DNA from: JBCDCY01 sp039180875
Lineage (GTDB): Bacteria; Pseudomonadota; Alphaproteobacteria; Rhodobacterales; Rhodobacteraceae
Direction of reading: 5' to 3'
Assembly: GCA_039180875.1 (NCBI GenBank)
Contig: JBCDCY010000008.1
Location: 62,001-126,000 of the forward strand
Length of the DNA: 64,000 nt
Shown: piece after piece, positions 53,362 through 60,690 of the stretch
How the letters are laid out: each line of letters starts with the position of its first letter
Numbering within the stretch: position 1 is the first letter of the stretch
Program-made: the position numbers and the translations under genes
Notes under the pieces: generated by a model
What the model was told of the DNA's origin: nothing
The model's database searches: none
What the model saw: only the letters and a program-made list of their open reading frames with translations

Positions 53362-53380
53362 ACTGTATACTGGATACAGT
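53362..53380. promoter_or_regulatory. Shared operator, copy 1 (transporter/luxR intergenic)
   Basis: ACTGTATACTGGATACAGT: perfect seven-base arms ACTGTAT and ATACAGT around a 5-base spacer. It lies between the divergent binding-protein gene (48 bases away) and the LuxR-type gene (94 bases away). Nearly the same dyad occurs at 62322-62340. The CTGTA...TACAG core and length resemble lux-box-type sites, so the LuxR-type protein encoded next to it is the natural candidate binder. Confidence 0.75.
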
Positions 53381-53474
53381 GAACGAGCCGCCGCCTCCGG
53401 TCAATCGCCGATCGCGTGCTATCTTGCCCCGAACCGACCGCGGCGATGCGCGCCGCAAAGGCAGGAGGAGCGCA

Positions 53475-54242
53475 ATGCCCGGCCAGCGGCGCGGCGATCT
53501 TGACGGCTTGGAGGCGGCCGAGCGTCTGATCGAGGCGCCGGATCTGAAGACCCTTTATGACATCGCGCCGGCGCTCTTCGGCGGGCTGGTGGGCGCCGAC
53601 CGCGGTCTGCTCTACGCCGTCGAAGGTCCTTTCGGCCGGCAGGCGCCCGTAGCCACCCGATTGTTCAATACAGAGCGGGAGGAGAGCGCGGTCTATCTCC
53701 AGCGCTTCTACCGCAGCGATCCATTGGTCGCCGGCATCGTGGCCGAGGCGCCCCGGGCCCGCACCGGCCTTGCCCTGTCGCTCGACGAGGTCTGCGGTCC
53801 ACAGCGGACGGAGCGCACGCGCTTCTTCCGCGACTTCCTCGGGCCGATCGGGCTTCGCCACGTGCTGGGCGTCGCGGTGCCCCCCGATCCGGCCGGGCGG
53901 TCGGTGCTGATCGGCGTACACCGCGCCGTGGGCGAGCGCGGCTTTTCCCCGGCCGAGCAGCGCCGTGCGACGGCGCTGGCGCGCGTCCTCAGCCTCGCCG
54001 TTCGCCAGTTCGCGGCGGCACCCGCCCCCTTTCCCACCGGCGGTGGGCCCTTCGCGCTGACGGAGCGGGAGGCGGAGATCGCCCGCCTCGCGGCAGAGGG
54101 CCTCCGCAACCGCGAGATCGCCGCGCGGCTGGAGCTCTCGCCTCGCACGGTCGAGAACCATCTCCGCGCCGTCTTCGACAAACTCGGCGTCGAAAACCGC
54201 GCCGCGCTGGCCGCGCGACGCTGGCAGGGCGGCGCCCGCTGA
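53475..54242 (+). CDS. LuxR-type transcriptional regulator with GAF-like sensor domain
   Basis: A 255-residue regulator. Residues ~15-185 form a GAF/autoinducer-like alpha-beta domain (FNTEREESAVYLQRFYRSDP, LRHVLGVAVPP). The C-terminal LuxR/FixJ helix-turn-helix is LTEREAEIARLAAEGLRNRE and SPRTVENHLRAVFDKLGV. No luxI homologue is nearby and the N-terminus lacks clear acyl-homoserine-lactone residues, so it more likely senses a catabolite. ATG 53475 has GGAGGAG upstream; the open frame to 53169 overlaps the binding-protein gene and is not used. Probable local regulator of the transporter and microcompartment genes. Confidence 0.82.
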   Translation: MPGQRRGDLDGLEAAERLIEAPDLKTLYDIAPALFGGLVGADRGLLYAVEGPFGRQAPVATRLFNTEREESAVYLQRFYRSDPLVAGIVAEAPRARTGLALSLDEVCGPQRTERTRFFRDFLGPIGLRHVLGVAVPPDPAGRSVLIGVHRAVGERGFSPAEQRRATALARVLSLAVRQFAAAPAPFPTGGGPFALTEREAEIARLAAEGLRNREIAARLELSPRTVENHLRAVFDKLGVENRAALAARRWQGGAR

Positions 54243-54309
54243 GCGACTGCGACCGGCGGTAAGGCACGGCGCCCTCTTGGCCCACACCGCCCTTCATTGC
54301 TGTTTGATT

Positions 54310-54324
54310 ATACGTAGTCCGTAT
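54310..54324. promoter_or_regulatory. Palindrome upstream of doxX-like gene
   Basis: ATACG-TAGTC-CGTAT: perfect five-base arms with a 5-base spacer in an AT-rich stretch, 40 bases before the DoxX-like ATG. It overlaps a possible -10 region (TATTATAT). The sequence differs from the shared operator at 53362, so a different regulator may act here. Confidence 0.45.
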
Positions 54325-54364
54325 TATATGGACATCTCGTCGAATAACCGCACAGGTTCGCTCC

Positions 54365-54796
54365 ATGACGCAGCCCACGACGGCCCTCCCGGGCTTTGGC
54401 GCCGCTCTCCTCATCCCGCTCGGACGCATTGTCCTCGCGTCGCTCTACATTCTCGGTGGGCTCAACAAGATCGTGGATCCCGGCCCGACCATTGCGGCGA
54501 TGGGGGAGGTCGGCCTGCCGGTGCCGGCGCTTCTTGTCTTCGCGGTGATCGGCGTCGAGCTGGGCTTCGGCCTTGTCGTCGCGACCGGGGGCGCGCTGGC
54601 CGGCGGCAGGTGGGTGCCCGCCGCGGCGCTGCTGCTCGTAGTCCACACCATCGCGATCAACCTGATGATCCACGACTTCTGGACAGATGGGGACGCCACC
54701 GTCCTCTCGCTCTTCTTCAAGAACGTGGCCGTGGCGGGCGGCCTGACGCTCGTGGCCGGGCTCTATGCGAGATGGGCGCAGGATCTCGGGCGCTGA
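54365..54796 (+). CDS. DoxX-family membrane protein
   Basis: A 143-residue protein with four helices. LGRIVLASLYILGGLNKIVD is the DoxX signature, and FAVIGVELGFGLVVATGG and FFKNVAVAGGLTLVAGLY are later conserved helices. DoxX proteins are small membrane oxidoreductase-like components often found near redox enzymes, with no single known reaction. It is followed by the cupin gene on the same strand and lies beside the microcompartment operon. Confidence 0.85.
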   Translation: MTQPTTALPGFGAALLIPLGRIVLASLYILGGLNKIVDPGPTIAAMGEVGLPVPALLVFAVIGVELGFGLVVATGGALAGGRWVPAAALLLVVHTIAINLMIHDFWTDGDATVLSLFFKNVAVAGGLTLVAGLYARWAQDLGR

Positions 54797-54904
54797 GACG
54801 GGCCGCGCCAGCGGCGCTTAGGGGTTTTCACTCATGCGCGCCACGCGCGGCGGCGCCACGCTCTCCCGACAACGCCAAGCCGACAGGTAGCTAGGGAGAG
54901 ACTT

Positions 54905-55390
54905 ATGAACGACATGGCCAAGATGGGCGACAGCAGCGCCGTGCCCGTGACCAACGACGACCGGCCGAGCTTTTTCGAGCCGATGTCGCTCGACTGGGCG
55001 CCGTGGGTGATGGAGGGCACGCATTTCAAGCTTCTGAATGTCGACGGCAAGACCGGCGGCTTCACCCTGCTTCTCAAGGTCGATCCGGGCGTCGTCGCGC
55101 CGACCCATGGCCATCTCGGCATGGTGGAGGGCATCATCCTCGAGGGTGAGTTCGGCTATGACGAGGACGACCGCGGCGGCCCTGGTGCCTATATCATGGA
55201 GAACGGCGGGGTGGACCATCAACCGGACTCGCCCGGCGGCACCACGATGTTCGCCATCGCCTACGGCCCGCTCTGCGGCTACAATCCCGACGGCACCGTG
55301 GCCGCCATCGTAGACGCGAAGATGATGTATGCGCTGGCAAAAGAAGCCGGCCAACTCGCCCCCCACATCAAGGACCCGATGGAAGCCTGA
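54905..55390 (+). CDS. Cupin-domain protein (acetylacetone-dioxygenase-like)
   Basis: A 161-residue single-cupin protein. The metal site is in APTHGHLGMVEGIILEGEFG (H-x-H and Glu), with a further His in MENGGVDHQPDSPGG. FFEPMSLDWAPWVMEGTHFK at the start is common in ChrR-like and diketone- or dihydroxyacetophenone-dioxygenase-like cupins. It may be a non-haem iron dioxygenase or an isomerase. AGGGAGAG precedes ATG 54905. Convergent with the microcompartment operon. Confidence 0.8.
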   Translation: MNDMAKMGDSSAVPVTNDDRPSFFEPMSLDWAPWVMEGTHFKLLNVDGKTGGFTLLLKVDPGVVAPTHGHLGMVEGIILEGEFGYDEDDRGGPGAYIMENGGVDHQPDSPGGTTMFAIAYGPLCGYNPDGTVAAIVDAKMMYALAKEAGQLAPHIKDPMEA

Positions 55391-55401
55391 TCCCGACAGC
55401 G

Positions 55402-55535
55402 CCCCGTGGCGGTCGGGTCAAGGCGCGCGGAACGCGCCCGCAACGCGGCTCGGCCTTGACGCGGCCGCCACGGGGTACACGCTCGACATGGCGCGTTGAG
55501 GGGGCACAAGACCCCCTCAACCGCCTCTCAGCAGA
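55402..55535. repeat. Structured intergenic repeat, copy 1
   Basis: Outer arms CCCCGTGGCGG (55402-55412) and CCGCCACGGGG (55465-55475) enclose GTCAAGG/CCTTGAC. A second hairpin, GTTGAGGGGG (55495-55504) with CCCCCTCAAC (55512-55521), follows, then CCGCCTCTCAGCAGA. The copy at 63529-63660 has the same order, the same GGGTCAAGG and GCTCGGCCTTGAC core and the same TGGCGCGTTGAGGG...CCCTCAACCGCCTCTCAGCAGA ending, but different, compensating outer-stem bases. It lies between the convergent cupin gene and the end of the microcompartment operon and may also act as a terminator. Confidence 0.8.
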
Positions 55536-55561
55536 AACCTGATCCCCACGACCACCCCGCC

Positions 55562-55972
55562 CTAACCGAGCGTGACCCGCCCCTCGGCATCGTGGATCAG
55601 CGCATCCGCCTCGATCTCCACCATCATCCCCGGCTGGGTGAGGCCTGCCGCAACACCAGACGTCACCGGGTCGATCCCGCGAAAGACCTCGCCGTGGGCC
55701 CGCACCAGGTCCCCGGCATTACCCATGTCGGTGAGGAAGGCTCGGGTGCGGACGACGTGATGCAGCTCCGCCCCAGCCTCGACAAGCGCCGCCTCGATGC
55801 GGCGGAGGATGTAGAGCGCCTGGGCGTAGGTGTCGCCGGGCGCGTGCAGCTTACCGGAGGGCTCGACGGCCGTGGTGCCGGCGACGAAGACGAAGGGCCC
55901 GACGCGGCGGACCCGAGCGTAAGCGCCGATCTCCTCGAGCCGCCCGCCGGTTTTGATTGTGAGGTTGACCAT
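55562..55972 (-). CDS. RidA/YjgF-family protein lacking the catalytic arginine
   Basis: A 136-residue protein, last in the microcompartment operon. VRRVGPFVFVAGTTAVEPSG, IEAALVEAGAELHHVVRTRA and GMMVEIEADALI are Rid-family blocks. Where the imine/enamine deaminase RidA has P-x-R-S, this protein reads PVTSGV, so the Arg that binds the substrate carboxylate is Thr. It may therefore act on an uncharged imine or have another role. ATG 55972 abuts the stop of the upstream gene. Confidence 0.85.
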   Translation of the reverse strand: MVNLTIKTGGRLEEIGAYARVRRVGPFVFVAGTTAVEPSGKLHAPGDTYAQALYILRRIEAALVEAGAELHHVVRTRAFLTDMGNAGDLVRAHGEVFRGIDPVTSGVAAGLTQPGMMVEIEADALIHDAEGRVTLG

Positions 55973-57154
55973 CTAGCCGGCGAGCCGGGCGCGGATGGCC
56001 TCCGCCGCGCGGTTCAGTGCTTCCAGTTCGCCGTCCTCGAGCGCCAGCTCCTCCACCGCGATCAGTCCGCCAGCGCCGAGGCGGCAGGGCACGCCGAGCA
56101 CCACATCCTCGATCCCGTACTCCCCTTCGAGCCAGACGGAAACGGGCACCGGACCGGTCCGCGCGCCCCTCAGATGATCGAGCAGCTCCACCACCGCATG
56201 GGCCGGCGCCAGCGTCGCCGAGCCCGTCTTCTTCAACGCCACGACTTGTCCACCGCCGGTCAACGCATCCTCGGCCGCTGCCGCAATCTCGTCGTTCGAC
56301 AGGAAGGCCGAGACGGCCCGGCCCCGGATGCGCGCGCGGGAGAGGATGGGCGCCATCTCGTCCCCGTGGCTGCCTAGGGTCATCGCCTCCACATCCCCCG
56401 GCGCCACGCCGGCCGCCCGAGCCAGGGCCGCGCGGAACCGGCTCGAATCGAGTGTGCCGGCCATGCCGAGCACCTGCTCGCGCCGAAACCCGGTGGCGCG
56501 CAGCATCTCGACCGTCATCTCGTCGAGCGGGTTGGTCACGACGATCACCACGGCGCCCGGCGCCTGGGTGCGGATGGCCTCAGCGGCGGTGTGGATCACC
56601 CGGCGGTTGACGTCGATCAGATCGGCCCGGGTCATGCCGGGACCACGGGGCCTTCCGGCGGTGACGACGACAACCTCGGCGCCCGCCACGGCGGCGAGGT
56701 CCGTCGTTCCGGTGATGGCAGCGCGGCTGCCGGTGATCCCGCCCGCGTGGGTGAGGTCCAGCGCCGCTGCCTCTGCCAGGCCCGGCACGACATCGATCAA
56801 AGCAATCTCGGTCGCCAGATCGGCATTGGCGGAGAGATGCGCCACGGCGGCCCCGACCCCGCCGGCTCCGATCAGGGCCAGCCGGCGAAGGCGTCGAGCA
56901 CCTCGGGTCGCGGGTGCTTCCGGCGTCATCCAGCGCGCACCGCGACGCCAAAGCGCGCGGCGGGCGGCGACCGCCCCGTCCGTCCGATGCACGGCGGGCC
57001 GCGGCAGGGGGCCGTCGACCAGCCGGATGCCGAGGCGCTCCGCCGTCTCGCTCGCCAGCGCCGTCACGATATCGCCCGGCAGCACCTCGAGCACCTGGCG
57101 GCCGCGGGCGCCCGCCTCCGCCACATGCTCGGCGCCGATCACGCGGGCACTCAC
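55973..57154 (-). CDS. Malate/lactate dehydrogenase-like enzyme with microcompartment-type N-terminal extension
   Basis: A 393-residue NAD-dependent dehydrogenase. The Rossmann motif GAGGVG is at 96-101; IDVVPGLAEAAALDLTHA, VVTAGRPRGPGMTRADLIDV (Arg168, Arg170 and Arg176 in malate-type positions), VVTNPLDEMT and GSHGDEMAPI (catalytic His263) follow. Arginine at the specificity loop favours an oxaloacetate/malate-type dicarboxylate over lactate. Residues 1-92 are extra; EVLPGDIVTALASETAERLG and IRLVDG resemble N-terminal segments seen in other microcompartment enzymes and may target it to the lumen. Likely role: NADH re-oxidation inside the shell. The GTG start overlaps the BMC-T stop. Confidence 0.82.
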   Translation of the reverse strand: MSARVIGAEHVAEAGARGRQVLEVLPGDIVTALASETAERLGIRLVDGPLPRPAVHRTDGAVAARRALWRRGARWMTPEAPATRGARRLRRLALIGAGGVGAAVAHLSANADLATEIALIDVVPGLAEAAALDLTHAGGITGSRAAITGTTDLAAVAGAEVVVVTAGRPRGPGMTRADLIDVNRRVIHTAAEAIRTQAPGAVVIVVTNPLDEMTVEMLRATGFRREQVLGMAGTLDSSRFRAALARAAGVAPGDVEAMTLGSHGDEMAPILSRARIRGRAVSAFLSNDEIAAAAEDALTGGGQVVALKKTGSATLAPAHAVVELLDHLRGARTGPVPVSVWLEGEYGIEDVVLGVPCRLGAGGLIAVEELALEDGELEALNRAAEAIRARLAG

Positions 57155-57774
57155 GGCACGCGGCCCTCGACCGCCTCGATGGCGCCGGTCGCGGCCTCGA
57201 CTGCGGCCTTCACCGAATTCTCCGAGCCCGAGACGAAGAGCCGGCCGAAGCGGCCGACGGCGCGGACCTCGACGATGTCGATCTCCGCCGCCTTCTCCGC
57301 TTCATTCGCGGCGATGGAGATATAGGCGGCCGGCGCGCATTCGATGATGCCGAGGGTCTGGCCCGGGACGAGTAGCGCCCCCTTCCGCCATTTGTTCAGG
57401 AGCTGCGCCTGATAGGGCTCGACCGAGGTGATGATCTGGGTCGAGGCGAGGCTCGGCTTCGCCCGGTCGGCCATGCTGGCATCCAGCGCCTCCAGGATCG
57501 CTTCCCGCGCCGCCGTCACTTCGGCATTGGACGGTGAGCGCAGGATGAAGAAGCCGAACTCGCGCTCCACGATCTGGGTCGTCGCCTCCACCGCGCTCGC
57601 CTTCAGGGCCCGGTCGATCAGGGCGAAGACGCCGTTGCCGGGCGCGATCTCTCCGATCAGGATGGTGTCGCCCGAGAGCGGGATCGAGCCCTGGACCGTC
57701 GCGCCGTTGTAGGCGGCGAAGCGGGGCTGCAGGTTGTCGATCTGCATCAGCGCGCGGATCTCGATCTCAGCCAT
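57151..57774 (-). CDS. Microcompartment shell protein, tandem BMC domain (BMC-T)
   Basis: A 207-residue protein with two BMC domains. The first runs ~2-100 (EIRALMQIDNLQPRFAAYNG, REFGFFILRSPSNAEV) and the second ~105-205 (PGQTLGIIECAPAAYISIAA, IDIVEVRAVGRFGRLFVSGS, VKAAVEAATGAIEAVEG). Trimers of such proteins form pseudohexameric shell tiles, often with a larger pore for cofactors or bulky metabolites. It is the only BMC-T gene in the window. ATG 57774 overlaps the aldehyde dehydrogenase stop. Confidence 0.93.
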   Translation of the reverse strand: MAEIEIRALMQIDNLQPRFAAYNGATVQGSIPLSGDTILIGEIAPGNGVFALIDRALKASAVEATTQIVEREFGFFILRSPSNAEVTAAREAILEALDASMADRAKPSLASTQIITSVEPYQAQLLNKWRKGALLVPGQTLGIIECAPAAYISIAANEAEKAAEIDIVEVRAVGRFGRLFVSGSENSVKAAVEAATGAIEAVEGRVP

Positions 57775-59150
57775 CAGCCGTACTCGTTATAGAGGTCGCG
57801 CCAGGGGCGGTTTTCCCAGGCGACGCGCTTGATGTTGATGAGGTGGAGGGCGGTGACGTTGTCCGAGGTGATCGAGCCCGACCAGGTGCCGGTGCCGAGC
57901 ATGAAGGAGGGCTCGAGGTCCGTCGAATAGCCCATGCCGCCCATGATCGCGGGGGTGTTGACCAGCACCCGGCCGACGGGGGCGGCGGCGAAGCGGGTGA
58001 CGACGCTGGGATCCTCGGCGTGGAGGACGGCCGTGTGGCCCCAGCCGCCGAAACGGCAGATGCCCTCGAAGAGCGCCTGGGCCTGCGCCTCGTCCCGCGC
58101 CTCGTAGAAGGCGAGAACGGGGTTCAGTTTTTCGGCCGAAAGCGGGCGCTGCCAGCCGATCTCCGTCTCCTCGCTGACCAGCACCCGGGTGCGGGGCGGC
58201 ACGTCGAAGCCGGAGAGTGCGGCGAGCCGGGCCGGGGATTGGCCGACGGCCTCGGGGTTGATCGCATGGCCACCCGCGAAGAGCACGGCGCCCAGCCGAT
58301 CCGCCTCCGCCCCGGTCATAAAGTAGGCGCCCTTCAAGCGCATCTCGTGGCGGAGGTCGCGGGCGATGGCGCGGTCGGCGATCACCGCCTGTTCCGCCAC
58401 GCACGCCGTGCCGTAGTCGAAGCTCTTCGACACGATGATCTGCTCGGCCACTTCCGTTACGTCGCCGGCCTTCGAGGCATGGACGTAGACCGGCACGTTG
58501 CCCGCCCCCACGGCCAGCGTCGGCTTGCCCGAGGAATAGGCGGCCTTCACCATCCCCGGCCCCCCGGTCGCCATGACGACGGAGGTGCGGCGGTGGCGCT
58601 TCAGCTCGCCCGTGCCCTGGATCGTCACCTGGTCGAGGCATTGGATCAGACCCGGCGGCGCGCCCATCCGCTCTGCCGCCGCGGCCATCACCTCGACCGT
58701 GGCGACGCCGGCGCGGACGCCGCGGGGGTGGGGCGCGCAGACGATGGCGTTGCCGGCTTTCACGGCAGAGAGCACCTTGTAGATGATCGTCGAGGTCGGG
58801 TTGGTGACGGGGATCAGGGCCGCCACCACGCCCATCGGCTCCCCGATCGCCGCGATCTTGGCGGCGTCGTCACGCCAGAGGAGGCCGAGGGTGGTGACGT
58901 CGCGCAGCCAATCGGCGACCGAGAGGGCGTTGAAGAGGTTCTTCACGCGCTTGTCGGGGACGTTGCCGTAGCCGGTTTCCTCGACCGCGATCTGGCCGAG
59001 GCGCTCAGCCTCCGGCTCGATCGCGCGGGCCATAGCGTCGACCATGGCGTCGATCACCGCCGGATCGGTGCCGAGGAAGCGCTGATAGGCCTCCCACGCC
59101 CGGTCGGCGGCGCGGCGGGCCGCGGCGACGGATTGCAGGTCGGCGTCCAT
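57774..59150 (-). CDS. CoA-acylating aldehyde dehydrogenase (microcompartment core enzyme)
   Basis: A 458-residue enzyme converting an aldehyde, CoA and NAD to acyl-CoA and NADH. VTNPTSTIIYKVLSAVKAGN and IVCAPHPRG are the CoA-type dehydrogenase blocks, and the catalytic Cys250 is in VSKSFDYGTACVAEQA, as in EutE, PduP and AdhE rather than non-acylating dehydrogenases. AVGAGNVPVYV binds the nucleotide. The N-terminus begins at the catalytic fold and the C-terminus (WRDLYNEYG) has no extension, so no encapsulation peptide is evident. ATG overlaps the upstream stop. The aldehyde could be short-chain, amino- or sulfo-substituted; the sequence does not decide. Confidence 0.92.
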   Translation of the reverse strand: MDADLQSVAAARRAADRAWEAYQRFLGTDPAVIDAMVDAMARAIEPEAERLGQIAVEETGYGNVPDKRVKNLFNALSVADWLRDVTTLGLLWRDDAAKIAAIGEPMGVVAALIPVTNPTSTIIYKVLSAVKAGNAIVCAPHPRGVRAGVATVEVMAAAAERMGAPPGLIQCLDQVTIQGTGELKRHRRTSVVMATGGPGMVKAAYSSGKPTLAVGAGNVPVYVHASKAGDVTEVAEQIIVSKSFDYGTACVAEQAVIADRAIARDLRHEMRLKGAYFMTGAEADRLGAVLFAGGHAINPEAVGQSPARLAALSGFDVPPRTRVLVSEETEIGWQRPLSAEKLNPVLAFYEARDEAQAQALFEGICRFGGWGHTAVLHAEDPSVVTRFAAAPVGRVLVNTPAIMGGMGYSTDLEPSFMLGTGTWSGSITSDNVTALHLINIKRVAWENRPWRDLYNEYG

Positions 59151-60334
59151 CAGGCGCTGCCCCGCTGGCGGAGGTCGAGGGTCCGCCGTGCTGCATCGAC
59201 CGGCCCGTCGACGCCGAGGGCCTCCAGCCGCCGGCCGGCCGTCGCGAGGTCGGCGCCGAGGAGGGCCGAGGCCGTCGCCACCATCCCCTCCGTCATCGGC
59301 ACGGCGATGCCGGCGATTCGGGCGGCCGAGACGAGGGGGACGAGGGAGCCGATGACGGCATCGCGCAGCATCGCGGTCGCCGCGGCGCGCCCGGGGACCG
59401 GCCGGGCGCCCTCCCTGCGCAGCGCGCCGGCATGGGCCGCGATCCAGGCGCCATCGTCGGGCAGGTCGCGAACGCCGAAGGCGCGGGCGACGGTCCGCCG
59501 TTCGTCCGCCAGAGACGCGATGGCGCGGCGATGCTCGGCGCCGAGGAGGGCCGCGAAAGTCGCGTTCTCCGGCAAGGGCGTGCCACCCATCGGGATCTCA
59601 GGTCCGCCATTGGCCAGGGCGGGGCCGCCGACGATCAGCGCCGGCGCCTCGACCAGGCCAGAGCCGTCGGCGAAGCTTGCGTGAAGGAGGCTCGTTGCCG
59701 GCACGAGCCCAGGCAGATAGGCGCCGAGCCCCGCCATCACCTCGACAGCGCCCCCCGGCAAGGTCGCGGCCGCCACGGGGCCGGCGGGCGAAAGGTGCAG
59801 CGCGCTGCCCTCCTCTAACCACCAGAACGGCAGGCCTTGCGCCTCCACCAGCGTCACCGCGGCCCCTGCCCCGGCGATGCGCAGGAGCCAGGCGGCCTCC
59901 AGCGCCCCGAACGTGCGGCCGGGGGCGAGGACCAGCACCTGGCCGTCCCGCACATGGTCGGCGAGCACCATGGCGTAGGTGCGCTGCTTGTGGACGGGGC
60001 CGGTGAGGAACACCACCTCCGCCCCCGCCACGGCCCGGTCGAGCTCCGCCGTCGTCCGGATCGAGGGCGCGCCCTCGCGGTTCACCTGGTAGCTGCCGAC
60101 CGGCCCCGCGCCGCGGAGTGCGATGCCGCCGGCCAGCGCCTCAAGCTCCGCGCCGTAGGCGGAGAAGAGCGTGACCTCAGCCCCCTCCGCCAGGCAGAGC
60201 GCCGCAATCAGCCGGGCATCCGGCCCGGCGCCCAGCACGGTGATCCGACCGAAGGCACGCGGCACCGGCGCCGCATCGCGACCGCTCCCGGCCGCCACGG
60301 CGTCGGCGAAATCCTCGAAACCAGAGGCGCCCAT
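59150..60334 (-). CDS. Octopine/opine dehydrogenase-like NAD(P) enzyme with possible encapsulation peptide
   Basis: A 394-residue protein. RITVLGAGPDARLIAALCLA is the Rossmann site; VVFLTGPVHKQRTYAMVLAD and LPGLVPATSLLHASF match the NAD/NADP octopine/nopaline dehydrogenase family, whose C-terminal half here includes GIAVPMTEGMVATASALLG. Opine dehydrogenases reductively couple an amino acid and a 2-oxoacid, or run in reverse. Residues 1-29 precede the fold: GFEDFADAVAAG forms a short amphipathic helix, then a G/A/P-rich linker, the layout of a microcompartment encapsulation peptide. GGGGAGG lies before ATG 60334. Confidence 0.78.
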   Translation of the reverse strand: MGASGFEDFADAVAAGSGRDAAPVPRAFGRITVLGAGPDARLIAALCLAEGAEVTLFSAYGAELEALAGGIALRGAGPVGSYQVNREGAPSIRTTAELDRAVAGAEVVFLTGPVHKQRTYAMVLADHVRDGQVLVLAPGRTFGALEAAWLLRIAGAGAAVTLVEAQGLPFWWLEEGSALHLSPAGPVAAATLPGGAVEVMAGLGAYLPGLVPATSLLHASFADGSGLVEAPALIVGGPALANGGPEIPMGGTPLPENATFAALLGAEHRRAIASLADERRTVARAFGVRDLPDDGAWIAAHAGALRREGARPVPGRAAATAMLRDAVIGSLVPLVSAARIAGIAVPMTEGMVATASALLGADLATAGRRLEALGVDGPVDAARRTLDLRQRGSA

Positions 60335-60358
60335 CGGCCAACCTCCCCAAAGACGGGC

Positions 60359-60667
60359 TTACGCTGCGTCGGCCCCGCCGGCCGAGGCAATGATCGCCTC
60401 GAGCTCATCATGCGGGCGCGCGATCACGTGCACGGCCACCACCTCGCCCACCTTGTTGGCGGCGACGGAGCCGGCATCGGTCGCGGCCTTCACCGCGCCG
60501 ACCTCACCCCGCACCAGCGTCGCCACCAGGCCGCCGCCGGATTTCGTCTGGCCGACGAGCGTCACGCTCGCCGCCTTCACCATCGCATCGGCCGCCTCGA
60601 TGGAGGCGACGAGCCCCCGCGTCTCAATCATGCCAAGGGCCATCTGCCCGCTTGCCGGTTGTGCCAT
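60359..60667 (-). CDS. Microcompartment shell hexamer protein (BMC-H)
   Basis: A 102-residue PduA/EutM-type shell protein. ALGMIETRGLVASIEAADAM, LVRGEVGAVKAATDAGSVAA and HVIARPHDELE are near-canonical. The pore loop reads TKSGGGLV where PduA has EKIGSGLV, so the pore-lining Ser is Gly and Ile is Ser, giving a possibly wider or less polar pore. It forms the hexagonal facets of the shell. It is the only BMC-H gene in the window. Confidence 0.96.
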   Translation of the reverse strand: MAQPASGQMALGMIETRGLVASIEAADAMVKAASVTLVGQTKSGGGLVATLVRGEVGAVKAATDAGSVAANKVGEVVAVHVIARPHDELEAIIASAGGADAA

Positions 60668-60690
60668 TCTCCGCCCTTCCTTCGATAAGT

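Noticed and set aside
53475..54242. Quorum-sensing regulation by the LuxR-type protein.
   Set aside because: No luxI gene is nearby and the N-terminal domain does not show the usual acyl-homoserine-lactone pocket residues; catabolite sensing is more plausible.
57774..59150. Assigning the aldehyde dehydrogenase as sulfoacetaldehyde dehydrogenase, or the locus as ethanolamine use.
   Set aside because: The sequence supports only the CoA-acylating class. No sulfonate or ethanolamine signature enzyme is present to justify a specific substrate.
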